A DNA stretch of 22,783 bases, from contig JAQUAR010000001.1 of the NCBI GenBank assembly GCA_028687155.1, forward strand, positions 1 through 22,783, read 5' to 3'. Under the pieces are notes generated by a model. It saw nothing but the letters and a program-made list of their open reading frames with translations. It was not told the origin of the DNA and did no database searches. Both the position numbers and the translations under genes were made by a program. This document shows, one piece after another, positions 15,717-22,703 of this stretch. How positions within the stretch are numbered: the first letter of the stretch is position 1; the number at the start of each line of letters is the position of its first letter. This DNA is from Methylacidiphilaceae bacterium. Lineage in GTDB: Bacteria; Verrucomicrobiota; Verrucomicrobiia; Methylacidiphilales; Methylacidiphilaceae.

Positions 15717-17234
15717 ATGCAATCGGCATTTCCGGTCGATTCCGGCGTCGAACCTCGCGAGGAGAGTTGCCTGCCCGGTCCCCTCTACCCACTCGATTCG
15801 GAGTTCGACGAGATGGTCGATGCGGAGATGCAGCCGCGATCTCCCTATCGGGGTCTCTGGAAGTTTATCGAGAAACTCTCCCCCGAGCTCTGGGAAGAGC
15901 GACAGAGGATCGCTGCCGAAGAGCTTTTTCGCGGCGGAGTCACCTTTGCCGTAGATTCAAAGAACGAGAATCGCGTCTTTCCATTCGACCTTTTACCGCG
16001 AATCCTTTCCGCCTCGGAATGGCTCCACCTCGAAAAAGGCCTGATCCAGAGGGTGACTGCCCTCAACTGCTTCCTTCGGGATGTCTACGGTCAGGCCCGG
16101 ATCTTGCAGGAAGGGGTCGTTCCCGCCGAGCTGGTCTTGGGCTCTTCCCACTTTCGGAAGGAGATGGTGCAGGTTCCCGTGCCCCACGGCATCTATGCAA
16201 TGATCGCGGGCTCCGATCTCCTGCGGCTGCGGGACGGCTTCGTCGTCTTGGAAGACAATTTGCGGGTTCCGAGCGGAGCTTCCTACATGCTGGCCAATCG
16301 GCGCGTCCTGCGCCGAGTCTTCCCTTCTCTCTTCCAAGCCGCCCCGGTGGCCTCGATCGAGCCCTATCCCGCCCGTTTGCGGGAAGCCCTTTCCGCGCTT
16401 CGCCCCGAGGGGGCCAGGGACGATCTCACCGTCCTGCTGACCCCGGGCATCCATAATCCCGCGTACTTTGAGCACGCCTTCCTGGCTCATGAAATGGGCA
16501 TCCCCTTGGCGGAAGGGAAAGATCTGGCGGTGATCGAGGGGAAGGTACAGCTCCGAACCTCTTCCGGATGGAAGGGGGTGGGAACCATCTACCGACGTCT
16601 CAATGACGATTTCCTCGACCCGGTTGCCCTGCGCCCGGAATCGCTCCTGGGCGTCCCAGGGCTCGTAGCGGCTTGCCGCGCAGGCCGCGTGAATGTGGTC
16701 AACGCGATTGGAACAGGAGTGGCAGACGACAAGGCGATCTACCCGTTCGTTCCTTCCATGATCCGGTATTATCTCGGAGAAGAACCCATCCTGCCCAACG
16801 TGGAGACCTTTCTCTGCGAACGGCCAGCGGAACGAGATCATGTTCTCGCCAACTTGAGCAACCTGGTCGTCAAGGAGGTCAGCCAAGCAGGAGGATACGG
16901 CATGCTCTTCGGACCGACGAGCAGCGGCCAGGAACGCGCGGCCTTTCGAGAAAAGATCCTTGCCCAACCTCGCAACTACGTCGGGCAGCCCGTGCTTTCT
17001 TTCTCTCAAGTCCCTTGCTGGATCGATGGGCGGCTCCAGCCCAGGAGGATCGACCTGCGTCCGTTTGTTCTTTTCGGGCCCACTCCTACCGTCATCCCCG
17101 GAGGGCTCACCCGGGTCGCCCTGCGGGAAGGCTCGTTCATCGTAAACTCCTGCCAAGGCGGCGGCAGCAAGGATACCTGGGTACTGCGAGCCGACAAGCA
17201 CGAGGGAAGGGCACAAAGCCTCGCAAGGCCATGA
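15717..17234 (+). CDS. Circularly permuted ATP-grasp type 2 protein
   Basis: 505-residue member of the circularly permuted ATP-grasp type 2 family, which is predicted to form peptide-like (carboxylate-amine) bonds. Family landmarks: DEMVDAEMQPRSPYRGLW near residue 30, SSHFRKEMVQVPVPHGIYAM, VLEDNLRVPSGASYMLANRR, LTPGIHNPAYFEHAFLAHEM, VNAIGTGVADDKAIYPFVP, GGYGMLFGPTSSG and, near the end, VIPGGLTRVALREG with NSCQGGGSKDTWVL. Length is normal. The start at 15717 lacks a clear Shine-Dalgarno (only GGGGA nearby); ATG 15812, next to the first conserved block, is a possible alternative. The stop overlaps the alpha-E gene by four bases (ATGA). In many bacteria this pair is joined by transglutaminase-like and Ntn-hydrolase (Anbu) genes; none is here. 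The product made is unknown. Confidence 0.88.
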   Translation: MQSAFPVDSGVEPREESCLPGPLYPLDSEFDEMVDAEMQPRSPYRGLWKFIEKLSPELWEERQRIAAEELFRGGVTFAVDSKNENRVFPFDLLPRILSASEWLHLEKGLIQRVTALNCFLRDVYGQARILQEGVVPAELVLGSSHFRKEMVQVPVPHGIYAMIAGSDLLRLRDGFVVLEDNLRVPSGASYMLANRRVLRRVFPSLFQAAPVASIEPYPARLREALSALRPEGARDDLTVLLTPGIHNPAYFEHAFLAHEMGIPLAEGKDLAVIEGKVQLRTSSGWKGVGTIYRRLNDDFLDPVALRPESLLGVPGLVAACRAGRVNVVNAIGTGVADDKAIYPFVPSMIRYYLGEEPILPNVETFLCERPAERDHVLANLSNLVVKEVSQAGGYGMLFGPTSSGQERAAFREKILAQPRNYVGQPVLSFSQVPCWIDGRLQPRRIDLRPFVLFGPTPTVIPGGLTRVALREGSFIVNSCQGGGSKDTWVLRADKHEGRAQSLARP

Positions 17235-18136
17235 TCTTTCGCAAGGCAAGCCACTTCTATTGGCTCTCGCGCTATCTGACTCGTGCGCTCGACACGATCC
17301 GGCTCGTGGACGCGTATTGGCCTCTTTGCTGGGATGGCGGGAAAGGAAGGGGGGAAGCCTGCCTGATCCGGCTGCGTCGGGCGCTGCGTATGGCGGTTCC
17401 CGGCCCGATCTTCGGACCGGCAGGCGAGCTCTTCTGGTTTCTGGAGGCCGAGGATAATCCTCTATCGATGAGGAGCTCGATTGAGGGCGCCCGGCTCAAC
17501 GCTCGACACCTGCGGGCAGAACTTCCGGAAGAGCTTTGGGAGCTGCTCGGAAAATTTCCGGCCGGAACGCCGGTTTCACCTGTCGCCACCGGCGATGCTC
17601 CCTTCCCTCGGATTCAGTTCCTCCAACGGGTAGAGGGAATCAGCGCCATCTACGAAATCGCCCGATTCTCGCTGGAGCGGGGTGCGCCCCAAGATTGGCT
17701 CGCGCTGGGCCAGGGGATCGAAGGAATGGGAAACCTCGCAGCAGCCCTCAGTGCGCTCGCTCCAGACGGCTCGGGAAGCCCCGCTCCCTCCTTGGAAGAA
17801 AAGGTGGCGGTTCTCCGCGGATTTTCATCTCTCCATGCCTTCCGAGAGACCAGCGGCCCCTGCTACGAGGAAGAAGTCGTCTTCCGGTCTCTTCTGGGAG
17901 ACCGGCGGCTGCCCAGGAGCTTCGCTGCCCTGCTCTCTTCCGCTTCCGCTTCTCTGGAGGGGCTGGAGCGGAAGAGTTCGCACGCTCTCGCCTCTGCTTT
18001 CACGGCCGCTGGCGCGCTCGGCGCGGCTCTGGGTTCCCTGGGAAGCACCCCAAGGAAGGGGCTTGGCTACCTCTTGATGGAGCTTCAGATCGGCTGCAAT
18101 CAGCTCCACGAGGAGATCGAAAAGGCGCTGATCTAA
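17231..18136 (+). CDS. Alpha-E (DUF403) domain protein, divergent
   Basis: 301-residue mostly helical protein that partners the ATP-grasp gene by position and overlap (ATGA at 17231). The N-terminus, HFYWLSRYLTRALDTIRLVD at residues 8-27, aligns with the alpha-E signature (YWLGRYLERAENTARLLD in typical members), but the two glutamates of RYLERAE are Thr17 and Leu20 here. FPRIQFLQRVEGISAIYEIAR in the centre and the C-terminal MELQIGCNQLHEEIEKALI are helical, consistent with the family's helical repeats. Alpha-E proteins have no established enzyme activity and are presumed to act with the ATP-grasp enzyme. Because sequence match is only partial, context carries part of the call. The next gene, lepA, begins 66 bases downstream with its own candidate promoter. 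Confidence 0.75.
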   Translation: MIFRKASHFYWLSRYLTRALDTIRLVDAYWPLCWDGGKGRGEACLIRLRRALRMAVPGPIFGPAGELFWFLEAEDNPLSMRSSIEGARLNARHLRAELPEELWELLGKFPAGTPVSPVATGDAPFPRIQFLQRVEGISAIYEIARFSLERGAPQDWLALGQGIEGMGNLAAALSALAPDGSGSPAPSLEEKVAVLRGFSSLHAFRETSGPCYEEEVVFRSLLGDRRLPRSFAALLSSASASLEGLERKSSHALASAFTAAGALGAALGSLGSTPRKGLGYLLMELQIGCNQLHEEIEKALI

Positions 18137-18157
18137 CCGCCATCGCCGGTTTAACTT

Positions 18158-18185
18158 TTGCGGCATCCTCTTTCCCGCTTATAAG
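18158..18185 (+). promoter_or_regulatory. lepA: Candidate sigma-70-like promoter for lepA
   Basis: TTGCGG (18158-18163) and TATAAG (18180-18185) are separated by 16 bases and end 17 bases before the lepA ATG. CCTCTT (18167-18172) and AAGAGG (18183-18188) form a short inverted repeat across the -10, whose right arm also supplies the AGAGGGAAAG ribosome-binding region. No U-run follows, so it is not a terminator. Confidence 0.4.
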
Positions 18186-18202
18186 AGGGAAAGAACGACC
18201 GC

Positions 18203-20011
18203 ATGTTTCCTCCCTCCCGCATTCGCAACTTTTGCATCATCGCCCATGTAGATCACGGAAAGACGACCCTCTCCGATCGCCTGCTCCAAGCTACGGGCAC
18301 GATTCCCGAACGACAGATGCAAGATCAGCTTCTCGACTCCATGGACCTGGAGAGAGAGCGCGGGATCACGATCAAGGCTCATCCCGTGACGATGCACTAC
18401 AAGGCCGCGGACGGAGAAAGCTATCAACTCAACCTCATCGACACACCCGGCCATGTGGATTTCTCCCACGAGGTTTCCCGAAGCCTCTCGGCCTGCGAAG
18501 GAGCGCTCCTGGTGATCGACGCCGCGCAAGGAGTCCAGGCGCAAACGGTTGCCAATGTACATCTGGCCGCGCGGCATGATCTCCTTCTGATCCCCGTCAT
18601 CAACGAGATCGACCTGCCGACCGCCAATCCCGCTTCGGTGAAGCGCCAACTCGAGGAAGTCCTCGCCATTCCGGGAGAAGAAGCCGTCCTGGCGAGCGCC
18701 AAGGCAGGGATCGGAATCAGCGAGATCCTGGAGGCGGTAGTTCATCGGATTCCTCCCCCGCAGCCAATCGCCGACGGGATCATCCGCGCCCTGGTCTTCG
18801 ACTCGGTCTTCGATCCCTACCGGGGAGTGGTCCTCTACGTCCGCGTCCGCTCGGGGGAACTCTCCCGCGGCCAGAAGATCCTCTTGATGGCGACCCAGGG
18901 GGTTTACGAAATCAAAGAGGTGGGCATTTTCAGCCCCAAGATGACCTTGCAGGATCGCCTCAAGGCGGGAGCGACCGGCTATGTGATCGCCAACATGAAG
19001 AGTCCTCAGGAGGTGAAGGTCGGGGATACGCTCACTTCCGCGCTCCATCCCGCCCAGGAACCGCTCTCCGGTTTCCTGGAAGCCCGGCCGATGGTCTTCA
19101 GCGGCATCTATCCTCTCAATCCGGCGGATTTCGAGAAGCTCAGGAGCGCGCTCCTCAAGCTCCAACTCAACGATCCCGCCATCGTCTTCACCCAAGAGAG
19201 CTCGGCGGCGCTGGGATCGGGCTTGCGATGCGGCTTCTTGGGACTACTCCATATGGAGATCGTGCAGGAGCGGCTGCGGCGCGAGCACGATGTCGAGATT
19301 CTGGCCACCTATCCCAGCGTCGTCTACCAGGTGAAGCTCACCAATGGGACCAAGGTCGAGATCGACAACCCGCTACGCCTTCCCGATCCTTCCCTGATCG
19401 AAGAGATCGCGGAGCCGATGGTGCGCGTTTTTCTGCTGATTCCCACGGAACGAATCGGAGAGATTCTGCAACTGGTCCTGGATAAGCGGGGAGCCTGCGA
19501 GTCGACCGAATCGGCGGGGGAGAACCGCGTGATGCTCCGATGCCGCCTTCCATTGAGCGAAATCCTGGTCGATTTCAACGATCGGTTGAAGTCGCTCACG
19601 CGAGGGTATGGATCGATGGATTATGAGCCCGCCCCCTATCAGACCGAAGATCTGATCAAGCTCGACATCCTCGTCAACGGAGAGCCGGTCGATGCCTTTT
19701 CCTGCATCGTGGCGCGCAGCCGGGCCGAAGCGCGGGGCAGAGCGATTCTCGCCAAGCTGCGCGACTTCATCCCGCGGCATCTTTTCAAGATCGCGATCCA
19801 GGCTGCAGTCGGAAGCAAGATCCTCGCACGAGAGGATATTGGTTCGGTCGGGAAAAATGTTACCGCGAAATGCTACGGAGGAGACATCACCCGGAAGCGG
19901 AAGCTCCTGGAGAAGCAGAAGGAAGGCAAGAAACGAATGAAGACTTTTGGCCGTGTCGACATTCCGCAGGAAGCGTTTCTGCAGATTCTAAAAACGGAGA
20001 CCGGGACATGA
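18203..20011 (+). CDS. lepA: Elongation factor 4 (LepA) GTPase
   Basis: Translational GTPase that acts on paused or stressed ribosomes. The 602-residue length is exactly that of the family. G1 AHVDHGKTT is at 14-22, G2 RGITIKAH at 53-60, G3 DTPGHVDF at 80-87 and G5 SAKAGIG at 165-171. G4 reads NEID at 134-137 where NKID is expected: the lysine that stacks on the guanine is Glu. The EF-G-like domains II, III and V follow (LLHMEIVQERLRREHDVEIL, then DYEPAPYQ), and the LepA-specific C-terminus ends with KQKEGKKRMKTFGRVDIPQE. AAGAGGGAAAG precedes ATG 18203. The stop overlaps the lepB start (ATGA), as in the classical lepA-lepB operon. Confidence 0.97.
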   Translation: MFPPSRIRNFCIIAHVDHGKTTLSDRLLQATGTIPERQMQDQLLDSMDLERERGITIKAHPVTMHYKAADGESYQLNLIDTPGHVDFSHEVSRSLSACEGALLVIDAAQGVQAQTVANVHLAARHDLLLIPVINEIDLPTANPASVKRQLEEVLAIPGEEAVLASAKAGIGISEILEAVVHRIPPPQPIADGIIRALVFDSVFDPYRGVVLYVRVRSGELSRGQKILLMATQGVYEIKEVGIFSPKMTLQDRLKAGATGYVIANMKSPQEVKVGDTLTSALHPAQEPLSGFLEARPMVFSGIYPLNPADFEKLRSALLKLQLNDPAIVFTQESSAALGSGLRCGFLGLLHMEIVQERLRREHDVEILATYPSVVYQVKLTNGTKVEIDNPLRLPDPSLIEEIAEPMVRVFLLIPTERIGEILQLVLDKRGACESTESAGENRVMLRCRLPLSEILVDFNDRLKSLTRGYGSMDYEPAPYQTEDLIKLDILVNGEPVDAFSCIVARSRAEARGRAILAKLRDFIPRHLFKIAIQAAVGSKILAREDIGSVGKNVTAKCYGGDITRKRKLLEKQKEGKKRMKTFGRVDIPQEAFLQILKTETGT

Positions 20012-21156
20012 GATCCTCGCCTTTCTCGTTCTCGGCCAAACGAGAACTCCGCCGCCTCTGCCGGGATCTGAACCATCTGAGAAAGGCCATTGGACGGCTG
20101 CGCGTTCGTCAGAAAGACCTGCTTTCCTTGGATGCGCAGCAAGAGGCGGAGACTTTTGAGAGGGAGGTCGCCTCGTTTCTTTCGGATCCGCAAGCCTCCG
20201 GCACGACCGCTCCCCTTCTCCTCGACCGAGGAGAAAAGCTGGCCACGCGTCTCTTTCCGCCGAGGCGTTGGGCGGGGCTGCGCGAAAACGTGGAGATCTT
20301 CCTGGTGGCGATCGCGGCGGCGCTGGCCATCCGCGCCTACTTCGTCCAGCCGTTCAAGATTCCCACCGATTCGATGAAGCCGACTCTCTATGGGATTCAG
20401 ACAATCGCCCGGGTAGAGCCACCTCCCTCGGCTCCCGTTCGTCTTCTCCACCTGTTCCTTTTCGGCAGGCAATATCACTATCTGCGCCTCTCCCGCGACG
20501 TTTCGCTCACCGGCTTGGTCCCAGGAAAGTTCTTGGTCGAATATACCGATCTTCTCTTCGATGACGGAGAGAAGCAGCGCGTCTGGGTGGCGGCCCCAAT
20601 CTTGATCTACAAAATCGGGCTCCAGTCTGGTCTGTTCTTTCGGGCGGAAGAGCCCATCTTCAACTTCATGACTGTGGCAGGGGACCAGGTGTTGGTGAAC
20701 AAGGCGGTCTACAACTTTCACCCCCCGCGGCGTGGTGAGGTCTTCGTCTTCCGGACCGCCGGCATCGAAGGCATCGAATCGACCATGCGGGAGCATGGCC
20801 TCGATGGATCCCTCTTTTACATCAAGCGATGCGTCGGAGTTCCCGGCGACCGCCTTCAGATCGACCCGCCCTTTCTGCGCATCAACGGGAGCACGACTCC
20901 TCCGAATGCGGCCATGGCGCGCGTCGAGGCCGGACGCAACGGCTACCACGGCTATGTCGTCCTCCCCGGCCAGCAGTATCTCTTATCTCCGGAAGAGCAG
21001 GTAGTCGTCCCCAAGGACGGTTATTGGGCGATGGGCGACAATAGCCCCGATAGCCAGGACAGCCGCTTCTGGGGACCCGTTCCCCGCGACGACCTTGTGG
21101 GAACCGGCTTCTTCGTCTACTGGCCTCTGAGCCCGCGCTGGGGCTGGATTCACTGA
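20008..21156 (+). CDS. lepB: Signal peptidase I
   Basis: Cleaves signal peptides from secreted proteins at the outer face of the inner membrane. It has 382 residues. A charged cytoplasmic N-terminus of about 95 residues precedes a single membrane helix at about 97-113. The nucleophile Ser122 is in IPTDSMKPTL (box B) and the general base Lys273 is in FYIKRCVGVPGDRL (box D). GDNSPDSQDSRFWGPV at 343-358 is box E. Between box B and GDQVLVNK (225-232) there is an insert of roughly 95 residues, longer than in E. coli, and the cytoplasmic N-terminus is also long. ATG 20008 overlaps the lepA stop, with GGAG eight bases upstream. The 3-prime end overlaps the convergent UspA gene by seven bases. Confidence 0.95.
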   Translation: MRSSPFSFSAKRELRRLCRDLNHLRKAIGRLRVRQKDLLSLDAQQEAETFEREVASFLSDPQASGTTAPLLLDRGEKLATRLFPPRRWAGLRENVEIFLVAIAAALAIRAYFVQPFKIPTDSMKPTLYGIQTIARVEPPPSAPVRLLHLFLFGRQYHYLRLSRDVSLTGLVPGKFLVEYTDLLFDDGEKQRVWVAAPILIYKIGLQSGLFFRAEEPIFNFMTVAGDQVLVNKAVYNFHPPRRGEVFVFRTAGIEGIESTMREHGLDGSLFYIKRCVGVPGDRLQIDPPFLRINGSTTPPNAAMARVEAGRNGYHGYVVLPGQQYLLSPEEQVVVPKDGYWAMGDNSPDSQDSRFWGPVPRDDLVGTGFFVYWPLSPRWGWIH

Positions 21157-21620
21157 GCGGACGCTTCGCCCTCGGTCCGCACCAGAAGGATCGGCGCTTC
21201 CGTGAGCCGCCGAACCGGCAAGGAAGTGCTTCTGCCAAAGAGTGCCCCCAAGATCGTGTGCGCATGGCTACCCATGACGATCAGATCGGCTCCTTTTTCC
21301 TTCGAAGTTCGAACAATCTGGCCGACAGGATCCCCAAGAGCGAGCTCCACCTCTACGGACAGACCTTGGCTCCGCAGTTCTTGAGCCCGGTCTGCGAGAT
21401 ATTGCCGCGCCCGATTCATCGCTTCGTCTTGACGCAGCGCAATTCGTTCTCCGGATTCGAGCGTCCACTCCTCGATTCCGGCGAGCGGGAAAGCCGGAAG
21501 GGGTGAGACATGCAGAAGGACGAGCCGCGCTCCCGAAAGCCGGGCAAACTCGCGGGCATGGCTTAAGACCGCTTCATCCAGCGGACTCTGCTCCAGCGGC
21601 ACCAATAGGCAGTGGTACAT
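21150..21620 (-). CDS. Universal stress protein (UspA family)
   Basis: 156-residue cytoplasmic stress protein with the alpha/beta Usp fold. The N-terminus YHCLLVPLEQSPLDEAVLSHA is the first strand and helix; VELALGDPVGQIVRTSKEKGADLIVMGSHA leads to the nucleotide loop. That loop reads GSHAHTILGALFGRST: the usual G-x2-G-x9-G-S/T pattern has Ala at the second Gly, so ATP binding may be weakened. RRLTEAPILLV closes the last strand. The ATG at 21620 has no evident Shine-Dalgarno. It is convergent with lepB (seven-base overlap) and about 140 bases downstream of the HEPN gene on the same strand, with no convincing promoter or terminator in that gap. Confidence 0.9.
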   Translation of the reverse strand: MYHCLLVPLEQSPLDEAVLSHAREFARLSGARLVLLHVSPLPAFPLAGIEEWTLESGERIALRQDEAMNRARQYLADRAQELRSQGLSVEVELALGDPVGQIVRTSKEKGADLIVMGSHAHTILGALFGRSTSLPVRRLTEAPILLVRTEGEASAQ

Positions 21621-21757
21621 GAGGGGAACCGATCAGCGTCTGGTCCATTCGTGTATTCGCAGCATTAGCACTCTTCCGCCAAAAAAGACAGCATTCATGC
21701 GAGAATCCGGATGACGCACGAGAGGACTGAGAAATTGTGACACCCAAAAACAGCACG

Positions 21758-22147
21758 TCATGCGACGGGCGCAACGGGTTGCAGACGCTGCAGAACGTTA
21801 TTGGCGTGGTCCAAGGCTTGGCCACACATTGTCCTCACATCCTTTGATTCCGGAGGCGATTCATCGTAGTCGCACGAATTCCTCCAATGGCGGAGGTCAT
21901 CCAACCACCCCGCTTCACCCGCGTAGCTGTTATGCTTCAAACAATCACGCAGCTCCTTGTGATCCGAAGCGCCCTGTTTCGCCTTGAACCCCAATTTACT
22001 TTCGGCAAACCGTTTTGCTCGGCCAAAAGCAGCGTAGTAGGCCCGACTTACCGCGGACCGGATGTACGCTTCTTGTAAGGAGGACTCATTTTCGGCCAGC
22101 TCTTTGAGCTTTCGAGCAAGCGCAAAATATAGATTCCAGTCAAACAT
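21758..22147 (-). CDS. HEPN-domain protein
   Basis: Predicted 129-residue all-helical HEPN protein. The hallmark is IRSAVSRAYYAAFGRAKRFAE at residues 29-49 (shown here in part of the first long helix pair), the same pattern as HEPN proteins of toxin-antitoxin and nucleotidyltransferase-linked modules. The second signature is DDLRHWRNSCDYD at 83-95. Many HEPN nucleases carry R-x4-6-H there; this protein has RNSCDY, with no His in the right place. ATG 22147 overlaps the stop of the preceding gene by eight bases; the open frame extends to 22207, but those 20 residues overlap that gene further. Spot-counted GC here is lower than in the core genes. It may be an RNase-like toxin, a catalytically dead partner or an RNA-binding protein; the upstream gene is its likely partner. 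Confidence 0.72.
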   Translation of the reverse strand: MFDWNLYFALARKLKELAENESSLQEAYIRSAVSRAYYAAFGRAKRFAESKLGFKAKQGASDHKELRDCLKHNSYAGEAGWLDDLRHWRNSCDYDESPPESKDVRTMCGQALDHANNVLQRLQPVAPVA

Positions 22148-22703
22148 CGCTCTGCAGGCGAAAGTCCGTACCGACCATGAGCCAACCGCTCGAAGAGGCG
22201 AGCGCACGCTCGTACTCCCTGCGCACCTCCTGGATCTTATCCAAGATCTCGGAGTTGTATTGTTTCGCCCGCACCCAGATCATCGGATACTCGTCTTCCT
22301 CTTCCGGGTCGCGATAGAGCTCGATGCTGAGCTTGGCGCTCGTCGCGAGAAAAAAGAAAGCAGCGTCACAAGCCGACTTCGCTATGGACAACATGTCCCT
22401 GTGGACCAAGAAGTAGGAACGCAACGAATCTGGATCGAGGACCTCGATTCCAAATCCGGACAGGGACTCAAGAAATTGATTGCTCGGATTCGTCAGCGCC
22501 ATAGATGCAGGAGCGATGGAAGTGGAACCCTCCCCGGTAACCGACCCGCATTCGATAACTGACCTTAATTCCAGATAACGATAAAGTTGGATCGGTTGCT
22601 TGGTCTCCGCAGAACCAACGGCGCTCAGTAGCGAAAAGTCACTGGGACCTGCCGCCCTCGACTGCAGGTCAGTTTCCCGCTGCTCAGCTAGACTAGGATT
22701 CAT
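22140..22703 (-). CDS. Uncharacterised protein paired with the HEPN gene
   Basis: 187-residue protein with no family name I can give. From residue 68 on it looks compact and conserved in style: a start-like segment (MALTNPSNQFLESLSGFGIE), a short helix (LRSYFLVHRDMLSIAKSA), then a charged strand region (ELYRDPEEEDEYPMIWVRA) and a helix (EILDKIQEVRREYERAL) ending in SSGWLMVGTDFR. The first 67 residues look less ordered, and ATG 22502 may be the true start, although no Shine-Dalgarno is seen there. ATG 22703 overlaps the stop of the upstream gene by 11 bases and the 3-prime end overlaps the HEPN start by eight, so the three ORFs are probably translated together. I recall similar proteins beside HEPN genes elsewhere, but that is memory, not shown here. 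A role as antitoxin or partner is inference. Confidence 0.68.
   Translation of the reverse strand: MNPSLAEQRETDLQSRAAGPSDFSLLSAVGSAETKQPIQLYRYLELRSVIECGSVTGEGSTSIAPASMALTNPSNQFLESLSGFGIEVLDPDSLRSYFLVHRDMLSIAKSACDAAFFFLATSAKLSIELYRDPEEEDEYPMIWVRAKQYNSEILDKIQEVRREYERALASSSGWLMVGTDFRLQSDV

Noticed and set aside
15993..17249. 418-codon minus-strand ORF opposite the ATP-grasp gene
   Set aside because: Antisense shadow of a well-conserved gene; no family motifs.
18179..19195. 338-codon minus-strand ORF opposite lepA
   Set aside because: Antisense shadow; lepA is complete and conserved across the same bases.
19873..20949. 358-codon minus-strand ORF opposite the lepA end and lepB
   Set aside because: Antisense shadow; both plus-strand genes are well supported.
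21653..21682. Minus-strand promoter for the UspA gene (TTGGCG with GAATAC, 18-base spacer)
   Set aside because: The -10 matches consensus at only two positions; not enough to list.
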